Origin: Bradyrhizobium sp. BTAi1
Lineage (GTDB): Bacteria; Pseudomonadota; Alphaproteobacteria; Rhizobiales; Xanthobacteraceae
Direction of reading: 5' to 3'
NCBI RefSeq assembly: GCF_000015165.1
Contig: NC_009485.1
Location: 3,429,501-3,493,500 of the forward strand
Length of the DNA: 64,000 nucleotides
The translations under genes were made by a program, and so were the position numbers. A model generated the notes under the pieces. It was not told where the DNA came from. It saw nothing but the letters and a program-made list of their open reading frames with translations, and did no database searches. Shown in pieces: positions 1-8,752 of this stretch; the first letter of the stretch is position 1; every line of letters begins with the position of its first letter.

Positions 1-240
1 GTGCTGGAGGAGCCGACGCGCGGCGTCGACATCGGCACCAAGCGCGAGATCTACGCGATGATCCGCGATGCCGCCGCCGCCGGCTGCGTTGTGGTGTGGT
101 GGTCCACCGAATTCACCGAGCTGATTGCGGTGTGCGACCGGGTGGTCGCCTTCGATCTCAGCGGCCAGGCCAGCGGCGTTCTCGATCGCGACGAACTCGA
201 TGAGGTGTCGCTGTCGCGCGCGACCGGAATGGCGGCGTGA
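1..240 (+). CDS. Sugar ABC transporter ATP-binding protein, C-terminal end (partial)
   Basis: Only the last 79 residues are in the window, so the gene begins to the left. The fragment opens with the end of the second nucleotide-binding domain's Walker B and D-loop (LEEPTRGVDIGTKREIY), typical of two-domain RbsA/XylG/MglA-type importers, followed by the switch region and the tail. The switch histidine position reads WSTEFTEL, and S/T-type replacement is common in this second, degenerate domain. The Walker B aspartate is Glu (EE instead of DE). It precedes a permease and a binding protein on the same strand, so it powers that importer at the inner membrane. Substrate unknown. Confidence 0.85.
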   Translation: MLEEPTRGVDIGTKREIYAMIRDAAAAGCVVVWWSTEFTELIAVCDRVVAFDLSGQASGVLDRDELDEVSLSRATGMAA

Positions 241-271
241 ACATCTGCGCATGGGCAAGCAAGAGGGCAGC

Positions 272-1279
272 ATGACGGAAGTGGTGATCGATCAGCGCGC
301 GGCCGACCGGCCGCAGCCGGGCAAGCGCGCCTCGCTCGTCGTACGCCTGACGCGCATCTATCGCACGGAGATCGCGATCGCGATGGCCATCGTGGTTCTC
401 CTGGTCGGCATCAGCTTCTGGTCGCCCTATGTTCTGACCTGGGGCAATCTCGCCAACATCGCCCAGGCCGCGGCACCGCTGATCCTGATGTCGCTCGGCG
501 TGTTCCTGGTGATCGCGACCAGCGGGATCGATCTGTCGGTCGGCTCGACGTTTTCCTTGACCGGCATGGTGGCCGGCCTCTGCTTCTCTGCCGCCCTGCC
601 GTGGCCGGTGGTCTGTTTGATCAGCCTCGGTGTCGGGCTTGCGGTCGGCGCGATCAATGGTGGCCTCGTCACGGTTGTCGGCCTCGCACCCTTCGTCGTC
701 ACCTTGATCACCTATGCGATCGGAGCCAGCCTGTCCTTCGTGATTACCAACGGCCACTCGATTGCGATCGCCGATCCGAATTTCTGGACGCTCAATGGCG
801 GCGAGATGATCCCGGGTATTACCAACTTCGTGCTGTTCTGCGCGCTCGCCGTGATCGCGCTCGAATGTGTCCTGCGCAAGCTCGTCGTCGGCCGCTGGGT
901 GTTCGCCATCGGCAGTAACGACAAGGCCGCCCGGCTGCTCGGCATTCCCGTGCATGGCGTGCGCTTCGGAGTCTATGTCGCGTCCGGCGTGGCGGCGTCC
1001 TTCGCCAGCCTTCTGAGCCTGTCTTATATCAGCAACTCGGAATCGACCGCCGGCGCCAACCTCATGCTGCAGGCGATCGCGGCCTGCGTGATCGGCGGCG
1101 CCAGCCTGTTCGGCGGCACCGGCTCGGCGATCGGCGCCATGCTCGGCGCGATCATGATCACGGTGATCCAGAACGGCGTCAACCTGATCGGCATCAACAG
1201 CTTCTGGCAGGGAACCGTCACGGGAGCCGTCATTCTCGTCGCAGTCCTGATCGATCGCGCCACGAAGGTCCGCAGCTGA
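272..1279 (+). CDS. Sugar-type ABC transporter permease (RbsC/XylH family)
   Basis: This is a 335-residue polytopic membrane protein with about eight to ten hydrophobic segments. It carries the family motif GIDLSVGS near residue 90 and a late GGASLFGGTGS segment typical of branched RbsC-like permeases. It forms the pore of the importer encoded with the ATPase before it and the binding protein after it. I chose the ATG at 272 because AGAGGG lies just upstream; an in-frame ATG at 251 is possible. Expected length for the family is 310-350 residues. Substrate cannot be read from the sequence. Confidence 0.9.
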   Translation: MTEVVIDQRAADRPQPGKRASLVVRLTRIYRTEIAIAMAIVVLLVGISFWSPYVLTWGNLANIAQAAAPLILMSLGVFLVIATSGIDLSVGSTFSLTGMVAGLCFSAALPWPVVCLISLGVGLAVGAINGGLVTVVGLAPFVVTLITYAIGASLSFVITNGHSIAIADPNFWTLNGGEMIPGITNFVLFCALAVIALECVLRKLVVGRWVFAIGSNDKAARLLGIPVHGVRFGVYVASGVAASFASLLSLSYISNSESTAGANLMLQAIAACVIGGASLFGGTGSAIGAMLGAIMITVIQNGVNLIGINSFWQGTVTGAVILVAVLIDRATKVRS

Positions 1280-1321
1280 GACTGCGAAATTGCGGAACCA
1301 CCAAAAAACACGGAGGAAATC

Positions 1322-2311
1322 ATGAATCGACGATCTCATCGCTTGTTCGCGCTTGCCGTCGCTGCGGTCATCGCCTCGGTCGCGCAGCCCGTGGCGGCTG
1401 AAGGCGCCAAGACGTTCACGGTGGCCTATATCGCACCGTCGCTGGACATCTCCTATTGGCAGTGGGTCGGCTACGGCGCCAAGACCAAGGCGGCCGAGCT
1501 CGGCATGACCTATATCGAGATGGACTCACACAACTCGCCGGCTGACCAGATGACGAATGTGCGGACCGCCATCACCCGCGGCGTCGACGCCATCGTGATG
1601 GGCCCGGTGAGCTCCACCAGCACGCCCCCCGTACTGCGGCTGTTGAAGGAGAAGAAGATCCCGATTGCCTTTGCCGGCATCGGCCCGCAGCCGGGCGAAA
1701 CCGACTACACGTCGGCCGTGACCGCCAATAATTTCGAGGGCGGCAAGGCCGAAGGCAAGTTCGTCTGTGCGCTTGCGAAGGAGCGCGGCGGCAACAAGGT
1801 CGGCATGCTGTCGCTGCCGCAAGATCGCGAGAACGCGCAGAAATATCTCGCCGGCGCCAAGGAATCCTTCCAGGCCGACGGCTGTGAGCTCGTCCAGATC
1901 CTGCAGACCAAGGGTCTCACGGTGCGCGAGGCGGTCGACCAGGCCAACGATCTCCTCACCGCACATCCCGACGTGAAGGCGATCTACGGCATGTATGACG
2001 AAGCCGCGACCGGCGCCGCCAAGGCGCTGCAGACCCGTGGCCTGGTCGGCAAGGTCGGCCTTGCCACCGCCGACGGCAGCCCGACCACCGTCAAGCTGTT
2101 GCGCGAGGGCGTCGTCCAGGGGCTGTTCCTGCAGGAAGCCGGCGGGCAGGGGATCGAAGCGGTGCAGCAGGTCTATAACGCGCTGACGGGAGCGGCCGTG
2201 ACCCAGAGCCTGCCATTGCCGCTCGCATTGGTGACATCAAGCAATGTCGGTACACCGGAAGCGCAGGCCAAGCTGAAGCGCGTCTATCCGCCGTCGGCGG
2301 GTGATTACTGA
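1322..2311 (+). CDS. Periplasmic sugar-binding protein of ABC importer (Peripla_BP_4 type)
   Basis: The 329-residue protein has a signal peptide (basic start, hydrophobic stretch, cleavage near VAAEGAKTF at about residue 26). The mature part is a two-lobe type I periplasmic binding fold, with a RbsB-like run from VAYIAPSLDISYW through MDSHNSPADQMTNVRTAI to the DGSPTTVKLLREG region. A strong ribosome site (GGAGGAAA) sits 6-7 bases before the ATG. It is the third gene of the importer operon and would deliver the sugar or sugar-like ligand to the permease. The neighbouring amidohydrolase hints at a lactone-forming sugar, but that is inference. Confidence 0.9.
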   Translation: MNRRSHRLFALAVAAVIASVAQPVAAEGAKTFTVAYIAPSLDISYWQWVGYGAKTKAAELGMTYIEMDSHNSPADQMTNVRTAITRGVDAIVMGPVSSTSTPPVLRLLKEKKIPIAFAGIGPQPGETDYTSAVTANNFEGGKAEGKFVCALAKERGGNKVGMLSLPQDRENAQKYLAGAKESFQADGCELVQILQTKGLTVREAVDQANDLLTAHPDVKAIYGMYDEAATGAAKALQTRGLVGKVGLATADGSPTTVKLLREGVVQGLFLQEAGGQGIEAVQQVYNALTGAAVTQSLPLPLALVTSSNVGTPEAQAKLKRVYPPSAGDY

Positions 2312-2393
2312 TCGCAGCGACATCGCAGCGGGTGCCTGCGTCCTCAGGCATCCGCAACCCACGCCCGGCCTGTCCCTGCTTCAGGATGCCACC

Positions 2394-3287
2394 ATGTCCG
2401 ACTTTCCCATCATCGATCCGCACCATCATCTCTATGATCTCGAGAATCACCGCTATCCCTGGCTGCAGGACGGTGTGAAGCCGGCTGCGTTCGGCGACTA
2501 CACGGCGATCTGCCACAGCTATCTGGTCGAGGATTTCCTTGCCGATTGCAAGAACCAGAACGTTGTCAAGTCGGTTCATCTCGACGTCGGGTTCGATCCC
2601 GACGATCCCGTCGGTGAAACGAAATGGCTGCAGGCCGTGGCCGATCAGAACGGCTTCCCGCATGGCATTGTCGGCTATGCCAATCTGGCGCAGCCGAATG
2701 TGCGCGACGTGCTCGAAGCGCATCTGGCCTATCCGAACTTCCGCGGCATCCGGCAGTCGCTGAACTATCATCCCGATCCGGCCAAGACCTATCTCGACCG
2801 TCCCGGCGTCTGCCGCGAGCCAGAGTGGCGGCGCGGCTTCGCTTTGCTGCGTGACCTCGGCCTGTCCTTCGATCTGCAGATCTATTATCCGCAGATGCAG
2901 GAGGCCTATGAGCTGGCACGCGACTTCCCGGACACGCAGATCATCCTCAACCATACCGGCATGCAGGTCGACGGCCACGACCATTTCGAGGCGTGGAAGA
3001 CGGGCATGAAGCTGTTGGCTCAGGCGCCGAATGTCGCCTGCAAGATCTCGGGTCTGGGAATGGGCGACTGGAGTTGGACCGTAGAGTCGTTTCGTCCCTA
3101 TGTGCTGTCGGCGATCGAGATGTTCGGCGTGGACCGCTGCATGTTCGCGAGCAACTTCCCGGTGGACAAGCTCTTCAGCAGCTATGACAGGCTGTTCGAG
3201 GCCTTCAAGACGATCACGTCCGGATTTGCCGCCGGCGATCGCCGCAAGTTGTTCCACGACAATGCGGCGCGCTTCTACCGGTTGTGA
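2394..3287 (+). CDS. Amidohydrolase-family metal-dependent hydrolase (COG3618 type)
   Basis: This 297-residue TIM-barrel hydrolase starts with the metal-binding motif DPHHHLYDLENHRYPWL (residues 6-22), the hallmark of the COG3618/PF04909 lactonase-like group. Later family landmarks are LNHTGMQVD (strand with a metal or substrate His), CKISGLG and FASNFPVDK near residue 255. It probably hydrolyses a sugar lactone or similar cyclic ester in the cytoplasm, downstream of the sugar importer 83 bp before it. The ATG at 2394 was chosen because it places the HxH motif at the usual distance from the N-terminus; the frame is open further upstream to 2301, overlapping the previous gene. Confidence 0.85.
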   Translation: MSDFPIIDPHHHLYDLENHRYPWLQDGVKPAAFGDYTAICHSYLVEDFLADCKNQNVVKSVHLDVGFDPDDPVGETKWLQAVADQNGFPHGIVGYANLAQPNVRDVLEAHLAYPNFRGIRQSLNYHPDPAKTYLDRPGVCREPEWRRGFALLRDLGLSFDLQIYYPQMQEAYELARDFPDTQIILNHTGMQVDGHDHFEAWKTGMKLLAQAPNVACKISGLGMGDWSWTVESFRPYVLSAIEMFGVDRCMFASNFPVDKLFSSYDRLFEAFKTITSGFAAGDRRKLFHDNAARFYRL

Positions 3288-3442
3288 ATTGGTGGAAGCT
3301 CGAACTCGCCGTGATGAGAGGCACGACGCCATCCGTGAGCGCCGGATCCCTGCGACCTGGTCGCCCCGGCGGATGCTGATCTGCAGGGGCGGCAACGCAT
3401 GATCGAATGGCGACGACGCGTGGGAAGGGTACGCCGAGGCGG

Positions 3443-3847
3443 TCAGATCCAGTAGGATGAGCGCGGGACGAATTCCTTCGCGACCGTGATCGCGCTGTCC
3501 TCGCATAGCTCCAGCGCGAGCTTCTGGGCCAGCATGACGTCGCCGGCAGGCAGGTCGCCGACCGGAACGAAGCAGAGGCCCCGGCGAGCGCGTCCCTTGT
3601 CGTCGAGCAGGCAGACATTCATCGCCGAGCCCGTGTAGATCCGGTAGCGGCTGCCGCTCTGGGAGCCGATGACGTCGAAATATCCGCGGGTGGTCAACTG
3701 CTTCCACTGCAGTGGCGTCAGCCATTGCTGCAAGAGGCGTCGCGACCGGCCGTCGGGCGTGCGGTGGGCTTGGTGGTGGCAGAACAGGTTCTGCACCGCG
3801 AGCCGGCGCAGCAAGGCGCGCTGCTTTGATCGAATGGCCGCGAACAT
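3443..3847 (-). CDS. Conserved hypothetical protein, 134 aa
   Basis: I do not recognise the family. The N-terminal 35 residues are basic (MFAAIRSKQRALLRRLAVQ), and the remainder looks like a compact alpha/beta domain with LTPLQWKQLTTRGYFDVIGSQ and RYRIYTGSAMNVCLLDD, then GLCFVPVGDLPAGDVMLAQKLALE. Codon use (GC-rich third positions) and the globular composition indicate a real gene. It is the second gene of a minus-strand pair, 11 bp after the 73-residue gene, so both are probably cotranscribed. Confidence 0.65.
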   Translation of the reverse strand: MFAAIRSKQRALLRRLAVQNLFCHHQAHRTPDGRSRRLLQQWLTPLQWKQLTTRGYFDVIGSQSGSRYRIYTGSAMNVCLLDDKGRARRGLCFVPVGDLPAGDVMLAQKLALELCEDSAITVAKEFVPRSSYWI

Positions 3848-3858
3848 GATCGGTGCTG

Positions 3859-4080
3859 CTAACCGCCGACGAGCCGCGGGAAGAACACGCTTTCTTCCAC
3901 GCCCGGGTCGAACGAACGGATGATCTCCAATCGTCCAGGTGCGACGCGGGCCGTGGCGGTGAAGCCGCGGTCGGTCAGATGCCGGAACAGCCGCTCGGCC
4001 TCCGCGACCTGTGCCGGGCTTGCCGGATCGAACGGGTAGCGGCTGTCGCCTGTTCGATCCATCACGATCTGGACTGCCAT
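3859..4080 (-). CDS. Small conserved hypothetical protein, 73 aa
   Basis: This short protein (MAVQIVMDRTGDSRYPFDP...) has a helical middle (AQVAEAERLFRHLTDRGFTATAR) and ends in SVFFPRLVGG. A good ribosome site (GGGAGAC) lies upstream of the ATG at 4080, which decides the start inside a longer open frame. It is the first gene of a two-gene unit with the 134-residue protein downstream. The layout 'TAR + FDP + IRSFDPGVEE' suggests a small alpha/beta protein; I cannot assign a function. Confidence 0.65.
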   Translation of the reverse strand: MAVQIVMDRTGDSRYPFDPASPAQVAEAERLFRHLTDRGFTATARVAPGRLEIIRSFDPGVEESVFFPRLVGG

Positions 4081-4329
4081 GAGTTGAGTCTCCCTCGGGG
4101 ATGGGACGTCGCGTCGTCTAGGACCGCAACCGGCGCCGGACGGAAGGGTTCCTGTCGAAGAGCGCAATGATTCTCCAGATCCCTGATCAGGCGGCGTTCT
4201 GCGGCGCACGCGCGGCATCGCCCCGTGCAAATTAGTCGCAGTCCGAGCTGGCGGGGGTTGCGAGCGAAATTTGCTTCGGCGTGTCTGGTCCTGAAACAAA
4301 CGATGCGCCGGTTCACGATCTTTGAAGTT

Positions 4330-4366
4330 CCATTTCATTGACCGCACGGCCTCCGGCGCGGATATT
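4330..4366 (+). promoter_or_regulatory. Promoter with CCATTTCATTGAC element
   Basis: TTGACC (4338-4343) and GATATT (4361-4366) are separated by 17 bp and form a plausible sigma-70 promoter. The -35 hexamer is embedded in CCATTTCATTGAC (4330-4342), an element repeated at three other sulfur-gene units in this window. It would drive the 67-residue protein and the TauD-type dioxygenase with a leader of about 190 nt. The rest of the 487-bp gap 4081-4567 shows no gene I can support. Confidence 0.5.
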
Positions 4367-4567
4367 CATCGCCATCATCGCTCACCCCTGGATCACCGAG
4401 ATGAGAACCACAAACGCAGCCCGTTGCCTGGTGCGCAAGCGCCTTGCCGGACGCTGCTTCTCTGCGGCGACCGGGGCCTGTTGCTGATCGCTGCAGCCGA
4501 ACGCAACGCCTTCAATACATCAGCAGATCAGACAGGAGCGCCGCAGGCAGGCGGCGAACGATCAATC

Positions 4568-4771
4568 ATGTCCAAAGCCTATATCATCGAGGTCCATAAC
4601 CGCACCGCAGGCATCGTCACCGCTGACGAGCGCGGCTTCAGCTTTTTCTCGTCCGAGCGCGCTTTCGACAGTCTCGACGGTCAGCATTTCGCCTCGGCGC
4701 GCGATGCCGAGCGCGCGGCCCGCGCGCTCCTGACCGTCCGCGGCGGCCGCGTGCGCAGGGCGGCTTTCTGA
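4568..4771 (+). CDS. Small conserved hypothetical protein, 67 aa
   Basis: MSKAYIIEVHNRTAGIVTADERGFSFF begins a small beta-rich protein, and the second half is an alanine/arginine-rich helix (FASARDAERAARALLTVRG) with a basic tail. The ATG at 4568 is chosen by the clean start of the conserved-looking beta segment; an upstream open frame to 4322 has no good start signal. It lies 32 bp before the dioxygenase gene and shares its promoter, so it may be part of the sulfonate-use unit. Function unknown. Confidence 0.6.
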   Translation: MSKAYIIEVHNRTAGIVTADERGFSFFSSERAFDSLDGQHFASARDAERAARALLTVRGGRVRRAAF

Positions 4772-4803
4772 TTTCCCATCACACATTTCGAGGACGACGG
4801 GTC

Positions 4804-5742
4804 ATGAGTTTCTACCGGGACTTCAACGACAAGCTGGCCATCCAGGCCTGGAACAGCGCAAGGCGCGAGCCTTACCGCACGATCGAGGTGCGACAGCTCA
4901 GTCCGACTGTCGGCGCGGAGATCGGCGGCGTCGATCTCTCCAAGGATCTGCCGGACGAGCAGTTCACGGAGATCCAGCGCGCGCTCGATGAGAATCTCGC
5001 GATCGTGTTCCGCGATCAGGATCTTTCGAAGGACGACCACAAGCGCTTCGCGCGACGCTTCGGCAAGTCGTTGCACCGGCACGAACTGGCCGCCACCCGC
5101 TTTCGCCATGATGGCCCGTTCGATCCGGAATTCCTGTCGTGGAAGACCGATGCGAATTCGCGCTTCACCGCCGGTGACGGCTGGCACCCGGACGTGTCCT
5201 GCGATCCGAGCCCGATTCGTGTCTCGCTGCTGCGTGTGACCAAGACACCGTCGCTCGGCGGCGATACGGCGTTCGCCAACATGTATCTGGCTTATGAATT
5301 CCTGTCGGATCCGATCAAGCAGCTGCTCGAGGGCCTGACCGCCATTCATGACGGCTCATTGGCGTGGACCGCGGGCTATGGCGCCAAGCCCGATCCCGGC
5401 AAGACCTACCCGCAATCCGAGCATCCGGTGGTGGTGAGCCATCCGCGCACGGGCCGCAAGTTCCTCTACGTCAATGCGTCCTTCACCTCCCACATCGTGC
5501 AATTGACCCGGCGGGAGAGTGACGCGCTGCTGCAGCTGCTGTTCCGTCATATCGAGGGCCAGCTGGCGCTGCAGACGCGCGTGCCGTGGCGCCCCAACTC
5601 GCTTCTGGTCTGGGATAATTGGGCGAGCCAGCACCACGCCGTCTGGGATTACTATCCGGAAGAGCGGTGGGGTGAGCGTGTGTCGGTGGTAACCGGCGAA
5701 ATCCCGCAGGCGCGACTCGGTCTGAGTGAGGCGGCGGAGTAG
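4804..5742 (+). CDS. TauD/TfdA-family Fe(II)/2-oxoglutarate dioxygenase
   Basis: The 312-residue enzyme shows the facial triad of the family: His128-x-Asp130 in GWHPDVSCDP, a distal His at 277/278 in ASQHHAVWDY, and the 2-oxoglutarate-binding arginine near residue 292 in WGERVSVV. The N-terminal VRQLSPTVGAEIGGVDLS is the classic TauD start. Such enzymes hydroxylate taurine, alkanesulfonates or alkyl sulfates next to the heteroatom and release sulfite, sulfate or an aldehyde. Its place among sulfonate genes supports a sulfur-release role; the substrate is not determined. It is followed by a strong hairpin. Confidence 0.9.
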   Translation: MSFYRDFNDKLAIQAWNSARREPYRTIEVRQLSPTVGAEIGGVDLSKDLPDEQFTEIQRALDENLAIVFRDQDLSKDDHKRFARRFGKSLHRHELAATRFRHDGPFDPEFLSWKTDANSRFTAGDGWHPDVSCDPSPIRVSLLRVTKTPSLGGDTAFANMYLAYEFLSDPIKQLLEGLTAIHDGSLAWTAGYGAKPDPGKTYPQSEHPVVVSHPRTGRKFLYVNASFTSHIVQLTRRESDALLQLLFRHIEGQLALQTRVPWRPNSLLVWDNWASQHHAVWDYYPEERWGERVSVVTGEIPQARLGLSEAAE

Positions 5743-5799
5743 AGCGCGCCGACGCAGAGGAGAAACCAGTCGACAGCGCCGCGCTGCGCGACGTGTCAT

Positions 5800-5842
5800 G
5801 CTACCGGCCGTGTGGCCGGTAGCAGGTTCGTTGCTATTTTTG
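5800..5842 (+). terminator. Hairpin terminator after the dioxygenase
   Basis: A perfect 10-bp stem, GCTACCGGCC paired with GGCCGGTAGC (5800-5809 and 5814-5823), closes a GTGT loop. A T-run (ATTTTT) follows about 15 bases later. It sits 57 bp after the dioxygenase stop and before the CmcJ-like gene, so it probably ends or attenuates the upstream transcript. Confidence 0.6.
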
Positions 5843-5913
5843 CCGGCGGGTTGCCGGCGCGGACGGCACGAACCAACATGCATGCATCAGCATGAAGTTG
5901 CCTGGAGACAGCC

Positions 5914-6759
5914 ATGAGCCTGGTCGAGAGAAAGATCGAATCGTTGCCCCTCGTTCTCGCCGAGCTCAATTATCTTGCGCCGACCTCGGCCAAGCCGCGC
6001 ACCTACGCCTTCGATCCGCCGCCGGGCGAGGCGAAATCGACCGCCGTGCCGGAGCCGCGCCAGGTCGCCGTGTTCAATGGTCGTCCGATTGCGCAGTCGT
6101 TCTCCCTCGACCGTGAGGGTTTCGCCCTGGTCCGTCACCCGACCTTCGTGCGCGACTTCACCAATGAGAAGGAGATCCGCAACGTCTATTATCCGGCCGT
6201 CGAGGCGTTCCTTCGTGCGACCTTGCGCGCTGATCGGGTCGTGATCTTCGATCACACCATTCGCAAGCGCGTTCCTGGCGCGCCCGATGTCCGCAACAGC
6301 GGACCGCGCCAGCCGGCGACGCGTGTGCATGTGGATCAGACCGAGCGATCAGGCGCAGATCGGGTCCGCGAGCATCTCGGCACCGAGGCGGAGGAGCTGC
6401 TACGCGGCCGGGTGCAGGTCGTCAACCTTTGGCGGCCGATCATCGGCCCGTTGCGCGACACGCCGCTGGCGATGTGCGATGGCACGACTGTCGCGCGCGA
6501 TGATCTGGTCGCCTCCGACCTGATCTATCCCAATCGCAACGGCGAGACCTATTCGGTTACCTATAATCCGTCGCATCGCTGGTTCTATTTCCCGGAGATG
6601 ACGCCCGACGAAGCGCTGCTGCTGAAATGCTATGATTCGGCAACCGACGGGCGCACGCGCTTCGCGCCGCACACCGCTTTTGTCGACCCGACGACTCCGG
6701 CTGACGCGCCGCCGCGCGAGAGCATCGAAGTGCGGACTCTCGTGTTCCACCGAGAATGA
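5914..6759 (+). CDS. CmcJ/NvfI-family oxidoreductase-like protein
   Basis: The 281-residue protein matches what I know of the CmcJ/NvfI-like family (relatives of the cephamycin 7-alpha-hydroxylase component and fungal NvfI dioxygenases). Landmarks are IRNVYYPAVEAFLRATLRAD, FDHTIRKR, then RVHVDQT near residue 146 (a His-x-Asp iron-ligand type motif), VNLWRPIIGPLRDTPLAMCD, and a late HTAFVDP. It is probably an Fe(II)-dependent oxygenase acting on a small molecule. Position between a TauD-like enzyme and met transport genes suggests a sulfur compound as substrate, which is inference. Confidence 0.75.
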   Translation: MSLVERKIESLPLVLAELNYLAPTSAKPRTYAFDPPPGEAKSTAVPEPRQVAVFNGRPIAQSFSLDREGFALVRHPTFVRDFTNEKEIRNVYYPAVEAFLRATLRADRVVIFDHTIRKRVPGAPDVRNSGPRQPATRVHVDQTERSGADRVREHLGTEAEELLRGRVQVVNLWRPIIGPLRDTPLAMCDGTTVARDDLVASDLIYPNRNGETYSVTYNPSHRWFYFPEMTPDEALLLKCYDSATDGRTRFAPHTAFVDPTTPADAPPRESIEVRTLVFHRE

Positions 6760-6770
6760 ACACGCGGCGA

Positions 6771-6801
6771 GGAGGATGACATTTCACCGCCGTCATCCTC
6801 C
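6771..6801 (+). terminator. Hairpin downstream of CmcJ-like gene
   Basis: A 10-bp perfect stem (GGAGGATGAC / GTCATCCTCC) with an 11-nt loop begins 11 bp after the stop codon. No U-tract follows directly, so it may end transcription weakly or stabilise the 3' end. Confidence 0.4.
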
Positions 6802-6838
6802 CGAGAAGCTTCATCCAAATTGGGCGCTTTTTCTGAAA

Positions 6839-6867
6839 TTGCCTTGAGCAGGATCGCAGGCGATGTT
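6839..6867 (+). promoter_or_regulatory. Candidate metN promoter
   Basis: TTGCCT (6839-6844) and GATGTT (6862-6867) are 17 bp apart. The 12-mer TCTGAAATTGCC overlapping the -35 box recurs exactly at 12371-12382, upstream of the FAD enzyme/ferredoxin unit, and loosely at 25194. This placement supports metN starting at 6923 rather than 6863. Confidence 0.35.
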
Positions 6868-6922
6868 GACGCCAACGCGTGCGCTGCAACACGCCAAGCC
6901 AAGGTCAGCCCAAGGTCACTCC

Positions 6923-8041
6923 ATGAATGCTCACCCATCCATTGCCGAGCCGATCCGGCCGGCGGAGCCCGCGTTGCCCGAAGGTCTCATCGCCGAGCCG
7001 ATGGTCCGCTTCGAGCGATTGTCCAAGACTTATCCCGCCTATCGCGACAAGCCAGCCGTCGAGGCGCTCAAAGATGTCGATTTTGCGATCGCCCGCGGCG
7101 CGATCACCGGCGTGATCGGACGCTCCGGTGCCGGCAAGTCGAGTCTTGTCAGGCTGATCAACGGGCTGGAGAAGCCGACCACGGGCCGCGTCATTGTCGA
7201 TGGCCGCGACATCTCGGCGCTGCGCGGTCAGCCGCTGCGGCTTGCGCAGCGCTCGATCGGCATGATCTTCCAGCACTTCAACCTGCTGTCCTCGCGCACG
7301 GCGGCCGACAACATCGCTCTGCCGCTGGAGGTCGCCGGCTGGTCGAAGGCGGACATCCGGACGCGCGTCGCCGAACTGCTGGAGCTCGTCGACATCGCCG
7401 ACAAGCACGACCGCTACCCGTCTGAGCTGTCCGGCGGCCAGAAGCAGCGCATCGGCATCGCGCGTGCGCTGGCGACGCGGCCGAACGTCTTGTTGTCGGA
7501 TGAAGCGACGTCGGCGCTGGACCCGCAGACCACGCGGGCGATCCTTGATCTGCTCGCGAACATCAACCGCGAGCTCGGTGTCACCATCATCCTCATCACC
7601 CACGAGATGTCGGTCGTCCGCCAGCTCGCGAAGGAAGTCGTGGTGATCGATGACGGCCGCGTGGTCGAGCGCGGCCATGTCGCCGACATCTTCACCCATC
7701 CGAAACATGCGACCACGCAGACATTCCTTGCGGAAGTGCTTGGCGACGCCGTGCCGGTGTCGCTGGCCAGCCGCCTCGTGCAGCAGCCGGCGCCGCTCGG
7801 ACAGGCGGTCATCCGCGTTCAGGTGCGCGGCTCCCACGCCGGCGATACCCTGGTGGCGCGGCTGGCGCGCGAGCTGTCGGTCGACGTTGCGCTGTTGGCG
7901 GCGCGGATCGACGAGATCGGCGGCCAGCCTGTCGGCTCGCTGATCCTGGGCGTTCCCGGCGGCGAAGCGGCGGCCCGGCAGACCCTGGCCTATCTCTCAC
8001 AGCACCAGTTCGCAGCGGAGCGCCTCGGCTATGTCTCCTGA
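6923..8041 (+). CDS. metN: Methionine ABC transporter ATP-binding protein MetN
   Basis: This 372-residue ABC ATPase has Walker A GRSGAGKS, Q-loop GMIFQHFNLL, signature LSGGQKQRIGIARALA, Walker B LLSDEATSALDP and switch HEM. After about residue 270 comes a C-terminal NIL-type regulatory domain (QAVIRVQVRGSHAG...QPVGSLILGVPG), which in MetN binds methionine and inhibits uptake. The combination is diagnostic for MetN. The start at 6923 (MNAHPS) is preferred; 6863 is in frame but falls in the promoter. It overlaps metI by 11 bp. Confidence 0.93.
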   Translation: MNAHPSIAEPIRPAEPALPEGLIAEPMVRFERLSKTYPAYRDKPAVEALKDVDFAIARGAITGVIGRSGAGKSSLVRLINGLEKPTTGRVIVDGRDISALRGQPLRLAQRSIGMIFQHFNLLSSRTAADNIALPLEVAGWSKADIRTRVAELLELVDIADKHDRYPSELSGGQKQRIGIARALATRPNVLLSDEATSALDPQTTRAILDLLANINRELGVTIILITHEMSVVRQLAKEVVVIDDGRVVERGHVADIFTHPKHATTQTFLAEVLGDAVPVSLASRLVQQPAPLGQAVIRVQVRGSHAGDTLVARLARELSVDVALLAARIDEIGGQPVGSLILGVPGGEAAARQTLAYLSQHQFAAERLGYVS

Positions 8042-8696
8042 GCTCATCAATCTGATCATCCAGGCCACTGGCGAAAGCCTGTTCATGGTCTCGACCGCTG
8101 CGCTGGTCGCGACCTCGCTCGGGCTGCCGCTCGGCATCTTCCTGGCGACCAGTCGCAAAGGGGAGCTGTTCGCAGCGCCCTCGGTCAATGCGATCCTCGG
8201 CGTAGTCGTGAATGCCACGCGCTCGACGCCTTTCATCATCCTCGTCGTCGCCATCATTCCCTTCACGCGTCTCGTGGCCGGTACGTCGATCGGATCGGGC
8301 GCGGCGATCGTGCCGTTGACCGTGGCCGCGACGCCGTTCATCGCGCGGCTGGTCGAGGCGGCCATTCGCGAGGTTGATGGCGGTCTGATCGAGACCGCAT
8401 CCTCGTTCGGCGCGACGCCGCTGCAGATCGTGTTCAAGGTGCTGATTCCGGAAGCACTGCCCGGCCTTGTCCTGGCTCTGACCCTCGCGGTCGTCAGCCT
8501 GCTCGGCTATTCGGCGATGGTGGGTGCGGTGGGCGGCGGCGGCCTCGGCGATCTCGGCATTCGCTATGGCTATCAGCGCTTCATGCCGGAGATGATGCTG
8601 GCCGTGGTCGTCGTCCTGATCGCGCTGGTGCAGACCGTGCAGACGGTCGGCGATCATCTGGCGCGCCGGCTGAATCGGCGGCTGCGGCATCGCTGA
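8031..8696 (+). CDS. metI: Methionine ABC transporter permease MetI
   Basis: The 221-residue inner-membrane permease has about five membrane spans. It contains the coupling EAA-type loop ETASSFGATPLQIVFKVLIPEALPG and the MetI-typical GYSAMVGAVGGGGLGDLGIRYGYQRF near the C-terminus. It overlaps the end of metN, so the two are translationally coupled. Three MetQ-like binding proteins in the window (9894, 16765, 26413) could feed it. Confidence 0.93.
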   Translation: MSPELINLIIQATGESLFMVSTAALVATSLGLPLGIFLATSRKGELFAAPSVNAILGVVVNATRSTPFIILVVAIIPFTRLVAGTSIGSGAAIVPLTVAATPFIARLVEAAIREVDGGLIETASSFGATPLQIVFKVLIPEALPGLVLALTLAVVSLLGYSAMVGAVGGGGLGDLGIRYGYQRFMPEMMLAVVVVLIALVQTVQTVGDHLARRLNRRLRHR

Positions 8697-8752
8697 GGCG
8701 TGCGGCCCGTTCAGGCGCGGCAGAGATGGTTTGGATCGAGCCTGGCGGAGGA

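Noticed and set aside
158..1339. Long open frame antisense to the sugar permease (also 2091-3725, 12119-13462, 24716-26347, 30652-31749 on the minus strand)
   Set aside because: In GC-rich DNA antisense frames are often open; these translate to Arg/Asp/His-rich low-complexity sequence and lie opposite clear genes.
6760..6922. SAM-type riboswitch before metN
   Set aside because: There is a terminator-like hairpin of the upstream gene and a plausible promoter, but I cannot match a SAM-II or SAM/SAH consensus.
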